9,334 bases of DNA from Bacillota bacterium (GTDB lineage: Bacteria > Bacillota_I > Bacilli_A > Acholeplasmatales > Acholeplasmataceae). Positions within the stretch are counted from its first letter, which is position 1. Every line of letters starts with the position of its first letter. Positions 1 to 6,014 of this stretch are shown in pieces. The notes under the pieces were generated by a model that did no database searches, had not been told where the DNA came from, and was given only the letters and a program-made list of their open reading frames with translations. The stretch covers positions 1-9,334 of the forward strand of contig JAEWVV010000052.1 of the NCBI GenBank assembly GCA_023458995.1, written 5' to 3'. Position numbers and translations under genes: made by a program.

Positions 1-46
1 TTGAATACCTTTTTAATCTATCATCATACTTATTCATAAGTAACGA
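1..46. other. Left-edge sequence, possible end of an upstream gene
   Basis: Too short to assign. One + frame stays open from the left edge to a TAA at 48-50 and could be the C-terminus of an upstream gene; ABC exporter pairs like the one that follows often sit behind a TetR- or GntR-type regulator. A - strand reading starting with ATG at 37 is also open to the edge, but has no ribosome binding site in front of it. Nothing in the sequence decides between these. Confidence 0.2.
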
Positions 47-75
47 TTAACAATGGTGTTTATTGGGTGTATAAT
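47..75 (+). promoter_or_regulatory. Sigma-A type promoter of the ABC/flavodiiron operon
   Basis: TTAACA (47-52) and a perfect TATAAT (70-75) are separated by 17 bases, a near-consensus housekeeping promoter. Transcription should start near 82, leaving a leader of about 20 bases before the ATG at 102, with an AGGAGG ribosome binding site at 90-95. The short leader leaves no room for a riboswitch. Confidence 0.75.
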
Positions 76-101
76 ATTTTAGTAAGCGTAGGAGGTTTTC
101 C

Positions 102-976
102 ATGATTAAACTTATCAATCTCACGAAGTATTATAAGAAACACGCTAGAGGTATATTAGATGTTTCTTTAGAGATTAAACCAGGAGAAATCTTTGGGTTT
201 ATTGGTCCCAATGAGCTGGTAAATCAACAACAGTTAGAACTTTGCTCAATCTTATATTTCCTACGAGTGGAAGTGCTACAGTTGATGGACTAGATATTGT
301 AGATAACACCATTGAGATCAGAAAAAGAGTAGGCTATATACCAAGTGAAGTCAATTTATATTCTGATATGTATGTCAAAGATTTCATCAAGTATGCATGC
401 AGTTTTCATGGTGAAATTGATCAAGTATATATGGATAAACTTGTAAATAGTTTAGAACTTGATTTAAACAGAAAGATTGAAGATCTATCATTTGGCAATA
501 AAAAGAAAGTTGCTATCGTCATCGCTTTAGTGACACACCCAAAAATCCTTATTTTGGATGAGCCAACATCAGGACTAGATCCGCTTATGCAATCAGTTTT
601 CTTTCACTACTTGGAAGAAGAAAAGAAAAATGGGACAACCATTTTCTTTTCATCACATAACCTAAGTGAAGTTCAACGTATCTGTGACCGCGTAGGTATC
701 ATTAAAGAAGGTCGTTTGGTTAAAGTTGAAACGATTGAAGATATCATGAAAACGAAAGCTAAAACGATTCGATTAAAAACAAAAGATACTTTTCAGATTA
801 CAGAACATATGGTTTCAGTTGAACATGAAAATGGTTATGTAACATTTGTTTATAAAGGTGATATGAATGAACTGATGGGTATGTTATCAAATATTCATGT
901 TGATGATTTAACGATTACAGAACCTTCTTTAGAAGAAATATTTATGCATTTCTATGAAAAGGAGGATCTATCATGA
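102..976 (+). pseudogene. ABC-2 type exporter ATP-binding subunit, frameshifted in Walker A
   Basis: This is the nucleotide-binding subunit of a BcrA/NatA-like ABC exporter, but the reading frame breaks at about 213. The first frame (102-292) reads to GPN of Walker A, then runs into 25 unrelated residues and a stop. Adding one G at 213/214 restores GPNGAGKSTT and gives a continuous 291-residue protein, the normal family length. In that corrected numbering the Walker A lysine is about residue 41, the signature LSFGN is 129-133 (a variant usual in this subfamily), Walker B ILILDEP is 149-155 with the catalytic Glu near 154, and the H-loop His is near 186. The second half is open from 215 to 976 but has no ribosome binding site of its own; its first candidate start is a TTG at 242, after Walker A. 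The stop overlaps the permease start (ATGA, 973-976), which shows the pair evolved as a coupled transporter. The rest of the gene shows no decay, so a recent mutation or a single-base sequencing error are both possible. Confidence 0.9.
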
Positions 977-1776
977 AAAAACTTATTTTTGTAGAATTTA
1001 GAAGAAATTTAAGAAGTCTAATTTTATGGGCAGGTATTGTGGCAGGTACTGCAGCACTTATGCTCATGTTATATCCAGCATTTAAAGATGCATTTGCTGA
1101 AATGGAAGTTCTTTATACTATGTTTCCACCTGAGTTTTTAGAGGCTTTTGGTATGGGCGAAGGTGGATTGGATATGAGTAGTTTCTATGGTTGGTTTGGT
1201 GTTGAAGGATTTCTTTTTGTTAACTTAATTGGTGGAAGTTATGCAGCTATTTTAGGTGGTTCAATCCTTTCTAAAGAAGAAGATGACAAAACAATTGAAT
1301 TTCTATTAAGTAAACCAATCAGTAGATCAAAGATATTATTTGGTAAAGCACTTGTTGTTTTAATGAATTTACTACTTATGAATATTTTAGTAAGCGCAGT
1401 TCTTTTAATCGCATTTATGATTTATGGTGATGTCAATGGTATGGTATGGTTTTTGTATTCATTTGCACCACTGATTCTGCAAATGATTTTCGCAAGCCTC
1501 TCATTTTTAATCAGTGTGTTTGTCACGAAATCAAGAAAAGTATTAAGTATTGCATTAGGCATTGTTATTGGTACTTATGTCATTGATTTAATTAGTAAGT
1601 TAACCGATGAATTTGAGTTTTTAAAGTACATGTCACCATATGAGTTTATTAACGCAGTAACGATTGTCAATGATGAAATGTTAAAACCCATTTATCTCAT
1701 TATTTCAGTTATTATCATTGGTGTGTCATTTGCACTGGCATGGCTATTTTATAGAAAAAAAGACATTACAGCATAG
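973..1776 (+). CDS. ABC-2 type exporter permease
   Basis: Membrane subunit of the exporter whose ATPase is encoded just upstream. The 267-residue protein has about six hydrophobic segments (roughly 14-34, 79-99, 126-150, 158-184, 187-206, 238-260). Between the second and third lies a cytoplasmic stretch, SKEEDDKTIEFLLSKPISRS (100-119), characteristic of ABC-2 permeases of the NatB/YhaP sort, where E-x-x-x-K-T-x-E-F-L-L-S-x-P-x-x-R is conserved. The start is secure: AAGGAGG at 959-965 lies seven bases before the ATG, and the ATG overlaps the TGA of the ATPase gene. The substrate cannot be told from sequence; relatives export drugs, bacteriocins or sodium. If the ATPase frameshift is real, this permease has no functional partner in the window. 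The flavodiiron gene follows 22 bases later. Confidence 0.88.
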   Translation: MKKLIFVEFRRNLRSLILWAGIVAGTAALMLMLYPAFKDAFAEMEVLYTMFPPEFLEAFGMGEGGLDMSSFYGWFGVEGFLFVNLIGGSYAAILGGSILSKEEDDKTIEFLLSKPISRSKILFGKALVVLMNLLLMNILVSAVLLIAFMIYGDVNGMVWFLYSFAPLILQMIFASLSFLISVFVTKSRKVLSIALGIVIGTYVIDLISKLTDEFEFLKYMSPYEFINAVTIVNDEMLKPIYLIISVIIIGVSFALAWLFYRKKDITA

Positions 1777-1798
1777 TTATTAATGGAGGAATTAAAGC

Positions 1799-2977
1799 GT
1801 GGAAGCATTTAAAATTGAAGAAAATGTTTATTGGGTTGGTGTTGTTGACTGGAATCTAAGAGATTTTCATGGTTACTCAACACAAAGAGGTGGTACATAT
1901 AATGCGTATCTTATTTTGGATGAAAAAGTAACACTTATTGATAACGTTTATCATCCATTTGCAAAACAAATGATTGAACGCATTAAATCAGTCATTGATC
2001 CAGTAAAGATTGAAGTCTATATTTCAAATCATAGTGAACCAGATCATAGTGGTAGTATTGAAGATTTATTAAAACTTGCACCCAATGCTAAAGTTTATGC
2101 ATCTAGCCCTTCTGGTGTTAAATCATTGATGGGAACCTATCATCATTTAAATGCATTACCGATTAAAACAGGTGATGTCATCAATATTGGTAAAAGAGAT
2201 TTAACATTTATTCAAACACCACTTGTGCACTGGCCAGACAATATGATTACATATAGTGCGTATGACAAGATTTTATTTAGCAATGATATGTTAGGTCAAC
2301 ATGTCGCATCCTTCGAACGTTATGACGATCAAATTCCTTTTCATGTCTTAGAAGATGAACTTAAAAAATATTACGCAAATATTGTATTACCATATGGTGC
2401 ACAAACACAAAAAGCATTAAAACATATAAAGACATTAGAAATTGATCTCATTTGTCCAAGTCATGGTGTCATTTGGAAGAAGTATATCAAAGAAGCACTT
2501 GATATTTATGACAGAATGAGTGGTTATCAAAAAGAGAATAAAGCTGTGGTTGTCTATGATTCCATGTGGGGAAGTACAGAACTCATGGCAAATGAAGTTG
2601 GTGAAGCATTTACAAGGATGAGGATTCCAACGGTGATTCGTCACGTGAGACACACATCACTTTCTGATATTATTGTTGAACTCATGGATGCAAAATATTT
2701 AGCTGTTGGTTCACCAACATTAAATAGCGGTTTAATGACAACAGTTGCAAGCTTATTTGCTTATATGAAAGGCTTAAATCCTAGAAATATTGAATACATG
2801 GTATTCGGTAGTTATGGTTGGAGTGGACAAGGTACCGATTATGCAGATAAAGAATTAGAAGCTATGGGTCATAAACGTTTCATGAACCCGATACGTATTC
2901 AATATACCCCGAATGATGATCAACTAAGAAAACTCAAGGAAGACATCATTGAAGCTTTAAAAGCTCATCAGGAGTAA
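1799..2977 (+). CDS. A-type flavodiiron protein (O2/NO reductase)
   Basis: Soluble cytoplasmic enzyme that reduces O2 to water and/or NO to N2O, used by anaerobes for detoxification. The 392 residues match the usual two-domain A-type length. The N-terminal metallo-beta-lactamase-like domain (about 1-245) carries all expected diiron ligands: H78, E80, D82 in HSEPDHSG, H144 in VHWPDNM, D163 in SNDMLGQH and H222 in CPSHG. The C-terminal flavodoxin-like domain (about 248-392) has the FMN phosphate loop SMWGST (255-260) and a GSYGWSG loop near 337-343. No rubredoxin or flavin reductase domain is fused, so an external donor, in relatives usually rubredoxin, is needed; none is visible nearby. The start is GTG at 1799, with GGAGGA at 1785-1790 eight bases before it. 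There is no terminator after the permease, so it is probably co-transcribed with the exporter. Whether O2 or NO is preferred cannot be told from sequence. Confidence 0.95.
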   Translation: MEAFKIEENVYWVGVVDWNLRDFHGYSTQRGGTYNAYLILDEKVTLIDNVYHPFAKQMIERIKSVIDPVKIEVYISNHSEPDHSGSIEDLLKLAPNAKVYASSPSGVKSLMGTYHHLNALPIKTGDVINIGKRDLTFIQTPLVHWPDNMITYSAYDKILFSNDMLGQHVASFERYDDQIPFHVLEDELKKYYANIVLPYGAQTQKALKHIKTLEIDLICPSHGVIWKKYIKEALDIYDRMSGYQKENKAVVVYDSMWGSTELMANEVGEAFTRMRIPTVIRHVRHTSLSDIIVELMDAKYLAVGSPTLNSGLMTTVASLFAYMKGLNPRNIEYMVFGSYGWSGQGTDYADKELEAMGHKRFMNPIRIQYTPNDDQLRKLKEDIIEALKAHQE

Positions 2978-2995
2978 AGAAAACGTAGCAAGTAA

Positions 2996-3115
2996 AAATG
3001 TGTTTATGTTTCAGGTGTCGTTGTCACAGAGGTGAAAATGGTCGTTGAAGCAGTTGATTTATCGAAACATGTTGAAGAAACAATGGATGAATATGCAAAA
3101 TCACTAAGAGCGTAA
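2996..3115 (+). other. Short coding-like fragment or 25-residue small ORF
   Basis: Between the flavodiiron stop and the terminator there is a 39-codon open stretch (2996-3112) ending in TAA at 3113-3115. Its only ATG (3038) would give the 25-residue peptide MVVEAVDLSKHVEETMDEYA followed by KSLRA. GAGG at 3029-3032 sits five bases before that ATG, a usable ribosome binding site. The codon use looks like that of neighbouring genes, and the stop codon lies inside the terminator stem, as expected for a true last gene. The frame stays open upstream of the ATG only to the TAA at 2993-2995. Two readings remain: a real small protein, or the surviving tail of a gene that lost its front by deletion. 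I do not recognise the family. Confidence 0.35.
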
Positions 3116-3138
3116 AGAATAATCTTTATGCTTTTTTT
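3110..3138 (+). terminator. Rho-independent terminator of the exporter/flavodiiron operon
   Basis: A nine-base-pair stem (GCGTAAAGA at 3110-3118 with TCTTTATGC at 3123-3131, one G-U pair) closes a four-base loop and is followed by seven T residues (3132-3138). It separates the flavodiiron operon from the regulator gene downstream. Confidence 0.85.
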
Positions 3139-3163
3139 ATACTTTTTAAAATCGTACCATGAA

Positions 3164-3193
3164 TTAAAACAAAATAAATGAACATGTTATAAT
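3164..3193 (+). promoter_or_regulatory. Promoter of the membrane-bound XRE regulator
   Basis: A perfect TATAAT at 3188-3193 is preceded by TGT, making an extended -10 element. A weak -35 (TTAAAA, 3164-3169) lies 18 bases upstream, which an extended -10 can tolerate. Transcription would start near 3200, giving a leader of about 100 bases. Confidence 0.6.
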
Positions 3194-3204
3194 GAGTTTA
3201 ATGT

Positions 3205-3250
3205 TATGAATGTACAATTCCACGATTCATAGATACATTCTTAGATGTAT
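3205..3250. repeat. Overlapping inverted repeats in the leader of the XRE gene
   Basis: Three dyads overlap just downstream of the -10: TATGAAT (3205-3211) with ATTCATA (3225-3231), GAATGTA (3208-3214) with TACATTC (3234-3240), and ATACAT (3233-3238) with ATGTAT (3245-3250) around a six-base spacer. They cannot all pair at once. They could be operators for the adjacent HTH protein, or alternative weak RNA hairpins. In AT-rich DNA, short dyads also arise by chance. Confidence 0.35.
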
Positions 3251-3300
3251 AGGTTTTAATATTTTTCTTTTCATGCGTTAATGAGGGTGGGGTGATTTAT

Positions 3301-4515
3301 GTGAATAGTATTGAGATAGGGAAGTTTATTGCTGAACTTCGAAAAGAACGGAAACTTACTCAAAATGATTTAGCTGATTTGCTAAGAGTTACAAACAAAG
3401 CTGTATCAAGATGGGAAACAGGTGAAGGTTTTCCTGATATTGTAATCTTACCTAAATTAGCTGAAGTCTTAAATGTATCTGTTGATGAAATACTTAAAGG
3501 TCAAAAAATCGGTATTAATGATTTAAGAAAAGGGAAACCTCAACTTAAACTTACTAATGTCTATATCATGAGCCAAACCATTATCTTTGCATCGTTTATT
3601 CTTTTTCTTACATTAACTTATACGACGTTTAAAGTGTGGATTGGTATGATTGGATATTTCATACCAGTATTATTAGCACTTGTTTGGTTTCTTATTGAAA
3701 AAAATCGTTTTATCTTTGATTCTGAGTATACAAATGATGATCGATTATTCATTAAAAAATGTCTGACAAGAATCTTAAAATTATTCAGTGTTCTAACTTC
3801 AATGGTTTTAGTTCAGTTTATCATCGTTGCAGAAAATGGCAATTTTTCAAATTCGGCTGCCAATTTTGAGTATTATGCACTCGTTGGATCTCTCGTTGGG
3901 CTTGGTGTTTTTATAGTGACAACACTCCTCTTCCGTTTTTATCCTGATATCATGAATTTTAGTCAATTCATTAAAAGATTAGGTGTTGGCTTTTACGCAT
4001 TCTTTGCCATTATTTTTTGTTTGCTAGTTTTGGATTTTTGGCATGAATATGACATGATTCTTTTAATAGGTTTAGTTTATGTGACATCGATTGGGTATAG
4101 TATCATTAAGAATCGTAAGCCACTCTATTTGATCTTGATTCCTCTATTACCGTTTCTCGTATTATTACTGTTACTGATTCCTTTTGCATCTGAATCATCA
4201 GCAATCATAACAGGAATTTATGTATGGGAACTCATTTTGTCAATCGCATCAATCTATTTTTGGATTAAACGTTATAAACATAAAAAGTTTGATGTCATTT
4301 ATTGGTCATGTTATCAAAATCTTAGTTTAGTATTTTCATTTGCTGTATTCATCTTTTATAATCAAATACTTAATCCTAACGTTGACCAGTACTATTCAAA
4401 TGTTGTATGGTTTAATATTGGAGTTTTATGTATCTTAACCATGATTCATTTCATAACAAATCGTGAACTTTATATTCAAAAAGAACTATCACATCATGAT
4501 ATAAGTATGAAATGA
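3301..4515 (+). CDS. Membrane-bound XRE-family transcriptional regulator
   Basis: One-component regulator joining a DNA-binding head to a large membrane domain. The HTH_3 (Cro/CI-like) domain occupies about the first 65 residues, with LTQNDLADLLRVTNKAVSRW as helices 2 and 3 and a typical end at NVSVDEILKG. After a short linker come about ten hydrophobic segments spread over the remaining 310 residues, with no recognisable enzymatic motif. The open frame begins at GTG 3292, but GTG 3301 is preferred: it gives the usual family beginning (M-N-x-I-E-I-G-K-F-I) and has GGGGTGA at 3289-3295 ahead of it. From 3301 the protein is 404 residues. XRE proteins with multi-pass tails are common in Firmicutes, and membrane stimulus sensing is inferred for them. 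It is transcribed from its own promoter; the dyads in its leader suggest autoregulation. The LURP-one-related gene 63 bases downstream is a possible target. Confidence 0.85.
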   Translation: MNSIEIGKFIAELRKERKLTQNDLADLLRVTNKAVSRWETGEGFPDIVILPKLAEVLNVSVDEILKGQKIGINDLRKGKPQLKLTNVYIMSQTIIFASFILFLTLTYTTFKVWIGMIGYFIPVLLALVWFLIEKNRFIFDSEYTNDDRLFIKKCLTRILKLFSVLTSMVLVQFIIVAENGNFSNSAANFEYYALVGSLVGLGVFIVTTLLFRFYPDIMNFSQFIKRLGVGFYAFFAIIFCLLVLDFWHEYDMILLIGLVYVTSIGYSIIKNRKPLYLILIPLLPFLVLLLLLIPFASESSAIITGIYVWELILSIASIYFWIKRYKHKKFDVIYWSCYQNLSLVFSFAVFIFYNQILNPNVDQYYSNVVWFNIGVLCILTMIHFITNRELYIQKELSHHDISMK

Positions 4516-4534
4516 TTACATGTTAGCTTTTATT

Positions 4535-4543
4535 TGATATACT
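4535..4543 (+). promoter_or_regulatory. Possible extended -10 promoter of the LURP-one-related gene
   Basis: TGATATACT is a TGn extended -10 with TATACT at 4538-4543. No convincing -35 is present. It would start transcription near 4550, about 30 bases before the ATG at 4579, allowing the gene to be expressed apart from the upstream regulator. Confidence 0.45.
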
Positions 4544-4578
4544 TTGTTTGAAGAAGTCAACCATAAGGAGAATAGATA

Positions 4579-5091
4579 ATGAGAAGTTTATATATGAAAC
4601 AAAAAGTCTTTTCATTTGGTGAGAAGTATAACGTTTTTGATGAAAATGAAAATGTTATCTATCATATTAAAGGTAAAGTCTTTTCAATTAGAAACAAACT
4701 CGATATGTATCAAGGTGAAAGACTTGTATATCATTTTGAACGTAAACTGTTCCGTTTTCTCCCAGAGTATGAATTATATACTCCTGAAGGCGAAGTCTTA
4801 GCAACCATTAAGAAGAATTTTCAAATTATTGGTGGAAAACTAACCATTCATAGTCAGTACGGTGAAATGAAATTTGTTGGACAAATCCTTCAACGTGATT
4901 TCCAACTCTTTAATGATAATAAAGAAGTCATGAGCGTTCATAAAAAATGGTTATCATGGGGAGATTCCTATGAAATCATGATCCATGATGATACGCGTGA
5001 AGCATTTTATGTTGCTTTAGTGATTATGATTGATGCTATTTTTCATCAAAATTCTGGTCATTCTAGCAGTTCATCAAGTCATCGTCATTAG
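4579..5091 (+). CDS. LURP-one-related (YxjI-like, tubby-fold) protein
   Basis: A 170-residue protein of the LOR family, whose members adopt a tubby-like beta barrel around a central helix; the bacterial role is not established. The family pattern is clear: MKQKVFSFGEKYNVFDENEN near the N-terminus (from about 6), a run of short beta repeats, then HKKWLSWGDSYEI (about 121-133) and the hydrophobic helix ALVIMIDAI (about 146-154). B. subtilis YxjI has a similar length and the same ending. AAGGAG at 4565-4570 fixes the start. An odd feature is the C-terminal tail (about 156-170), rich in Ser and His and ending SSSSSSHRH, which could be disordered or bind metal; that is inference. It lies between the membrane-bound XRE regulator and a strong terminator, so it is either the second gene of that unit or a single-gene transcript. 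Confidence 0.85.
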   Translation: MRSLYMKQKVFSFGEKYNVFDENENVIYHIKGKVFSIRNKLDMYQGERLVYHFERKLFRFLPEYELYTPEGEVLATIKKNFQIIGGKLTIHSQYGEMKFVGQILQRDFQLFNDNKEVMSVHKKWLSWGDSYEIMIHDDTREAFYVALVIMIDAIFHQNSGHSSSSSSHRH

Positions 5092-5113
5092 CAAAACGTT
5101 AAATAAAGATATG

Positions 5114-5150
5114 AATAAAGATGCCGGTCACTGACCAGCATCTTTATTTT
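5114..5150 (+). terminator. Rho-independent terminator after the LURP-one-related gene
   Basis: An 11-base-pair stem AATAAAGATGC (5114-5124) with GCATCTTTATT (5138-5148) continues, after one C/A mismatch, into GGTC/GACC around a three-base loop, and is followed by a T-rich end. It is the strongest hairpin in the window. Its left arm is A-rich, so it may also work in the other direction. Confidence 0.9.
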
Positions 5151-5160
5151 AAGTTAGTTC

Positions 5161-5189
5161 TTGTGTGACAGATGAATATATAATATGAT
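5161..5189 (+). promoter_or_regulatory. Promoter of the Mpv17-like gene and perhaps the operon behind it
   Basis: TTGTGT (5161-5166) and TATGAT (5184-5189) are 17 bases apart. An overlapping perfect TATAAT at 5179-5184 lacks a -35 at the right distance. Either would give a leader of about 20-30 bases before the ATG at 5217. Confidence 0.55.
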
Positions 5190-5216
5190 AGAACTAGATG
5201 TGTCAAGGGGTGCAAC

Positions 5217-5879
5217 ATGAAAATAAAAGATTTTATTTGGATAGCTTTATTAATTCTCATCTCTTTATTTATTTTTCTACCTTTTACAAATCCTATTTTT
5301 GTAAGTTTAACAACAAATCATCCTTACCTTATGGGGTACATCAAGACGATGATTCTAGCAAGTATGGGAGAGATGTTAGTCGTAAGAATCAAAAAAGGAA
5401 ACTATTTTGGTGATCCAGGTTTTATTTTAAAAGCGATTGTTTGGGGTTTTTTAGGAATGGCATTTGTGTTTGTGTTTCCGCTTTTTGAAGGTGGTATTAA
5501 ATCCATCTTTAATGAAAGAATGTTATTTGAATATTCATTTTTAAATACTTTAGTTTTTGCATTTTTAGTGAGTACATCCATGAATTTATTGTTTGCTCCA
5601 ACATTTATGATATTTCATAGAATAACAGATACATACATCAATTTATCAAAGGGTAGTCTTAAAGAAATCATGAGAACGCCATTTAATGATGTGATTGGCT
5701 CGATTGATTTTAAGTTTTTCTTTTCGTTCGTTGTTTTGAAAACGATCCCTCTATTTTGGATACCAGCGCATACCATTACATTTATACTTCCTTCAGTCTA
5801 TAGGGTCCTTATGGCAAGTTATCTATCGATTGCTCTTGGAATCTTTTTATCTATTAAGAGAAAAGGAAATTTATCATAA
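5217..5879 (+). CDS. Bacterial Mpv17/PMP22-like membrane protein
   Basis: A 220-residue integral membrane protein with about five or six hydrophobic segments (about 7-25, 40-56, 73-92, 108-133, 165-181, 197-212). The C-terminal third reads FWIPAHTITFILPSVYRVLM (180-199), close to the Mpv17/PMP22 pattern W-x-P-x-x-Q-x-x-N-F-x-x-x-P-x-x-x-R, with W181, P183, F189, P192 and R196 in place but His and Thr at the usual Gln and Asn positions. The central NLLFAPTFMIFHRITDTYI (123-141) is also conserved in bacterial relatives as I recall them. Mpv17 proteins are thought to form membrane channels; the bacterial role is unknown. AAGGGGTG at 5205-5212 supports the ATG; the spacing is short. No terminator separates it from the Lgt-like gene 135 bases on, so it may share that operon. 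The Mpv17 relationship rests on motif resemblance only. Confidence 0.55.
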   Translation: MKIKDFIWIALLILISLFIFLPFTNPIFVSLTTNHPYLMGYIKTMILASMGEMLVVRIKKGNYFGDPGFILKAIVWGFLGMAFVFVFPLFEGGIKSIFNERMLFEYSFLNTLVFAFLVSTSMNLLFAPTFMIFHRITDTYINLSKGSLKEIMRTPFNDVIGSIDFKFFFSFVVLKTIPLFWIPAHTITFILPSVYRVLMASYLSIALGIFLSIKRKGNLS

Positions 5880-5981
5880 AGATTTTTTCATGTGTTGTTA
5901 TTTAGAGATGATTTAAAGTAAGAAAAAAATGACTTATATAAAGTAAAACATAGAAAAAGTAACCTTCATTTCATCTTGTTC

Positions 5982-6006
5982 TATGATAGAATGTGTTTAA
6001 TAGGAG
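5982..6006 (+). promoter_or_regulatory. Ribosome binding site and weak -10 ahead of the Lgt-like gene
   Basis: AGGAG at 6002-6006 is eight bases before ATG 6015 and decides that start over an in-frame TTG at 5976, which has no ribosome binding site. TATGAT (5982-5987) and TAGAAT (5987-5992) overlap as possible -10 elements, but no good -35 lies upstream, so a separate promoter here is uncertain. Confidence 0.45.
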
Positions 6007-6014
6007 ATGATGAC

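Noticed and set aside
205..222. Programmed ribosomal frameshift in the ABC ATPase gene
   Set aside because: No slippery heptamer or strong downstream structure is visible, and slipping at the AAT codon meets a TGA at once.
2435..2653. 72-codon open frame on the - strand
   Set aside because: It lies wholly inside the flavodiiron gene, has no recognisable motif, and is a shadow of the coding strand.
2998..3048. 16-codon Cys-rich + frame after the flavodiiron gene
   Set aside because: It has no ribosome binding site, is very short, and lacks the C-x-x-C-G pattern of rubredoxin; kept only as a weak hint in the fragment finding.
4616..4801. 61-codon + frame inside the LURP-one-related gene
   Set aside because: Out-of-frame shadow of a clear family member, with no ribosome binding site.
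5150..5158. TAAGTTAGT, a match to a LytTR half-site pattern ahead of the Mpv17-like gene
   Set aside because: LytTR regulators bind two direct repeats about 12-13 bases apart, and no second copy lies at that distance on either side; a single degenerate 9-mer is expected by chance.
5198..5413. 71-codon + frame overlapping the start of the Mpv17-like gene
   Set aside because: It starts before the ribosome binding site of the real gene and then reads its first third out of frame.
5880..6014. Search for a signal-peptide precursor or hidden small gene in the gap before the Lgt-like gene
   Set aside because: Only frames of a few codons were found on either strand, and none had a ribosome binding site.
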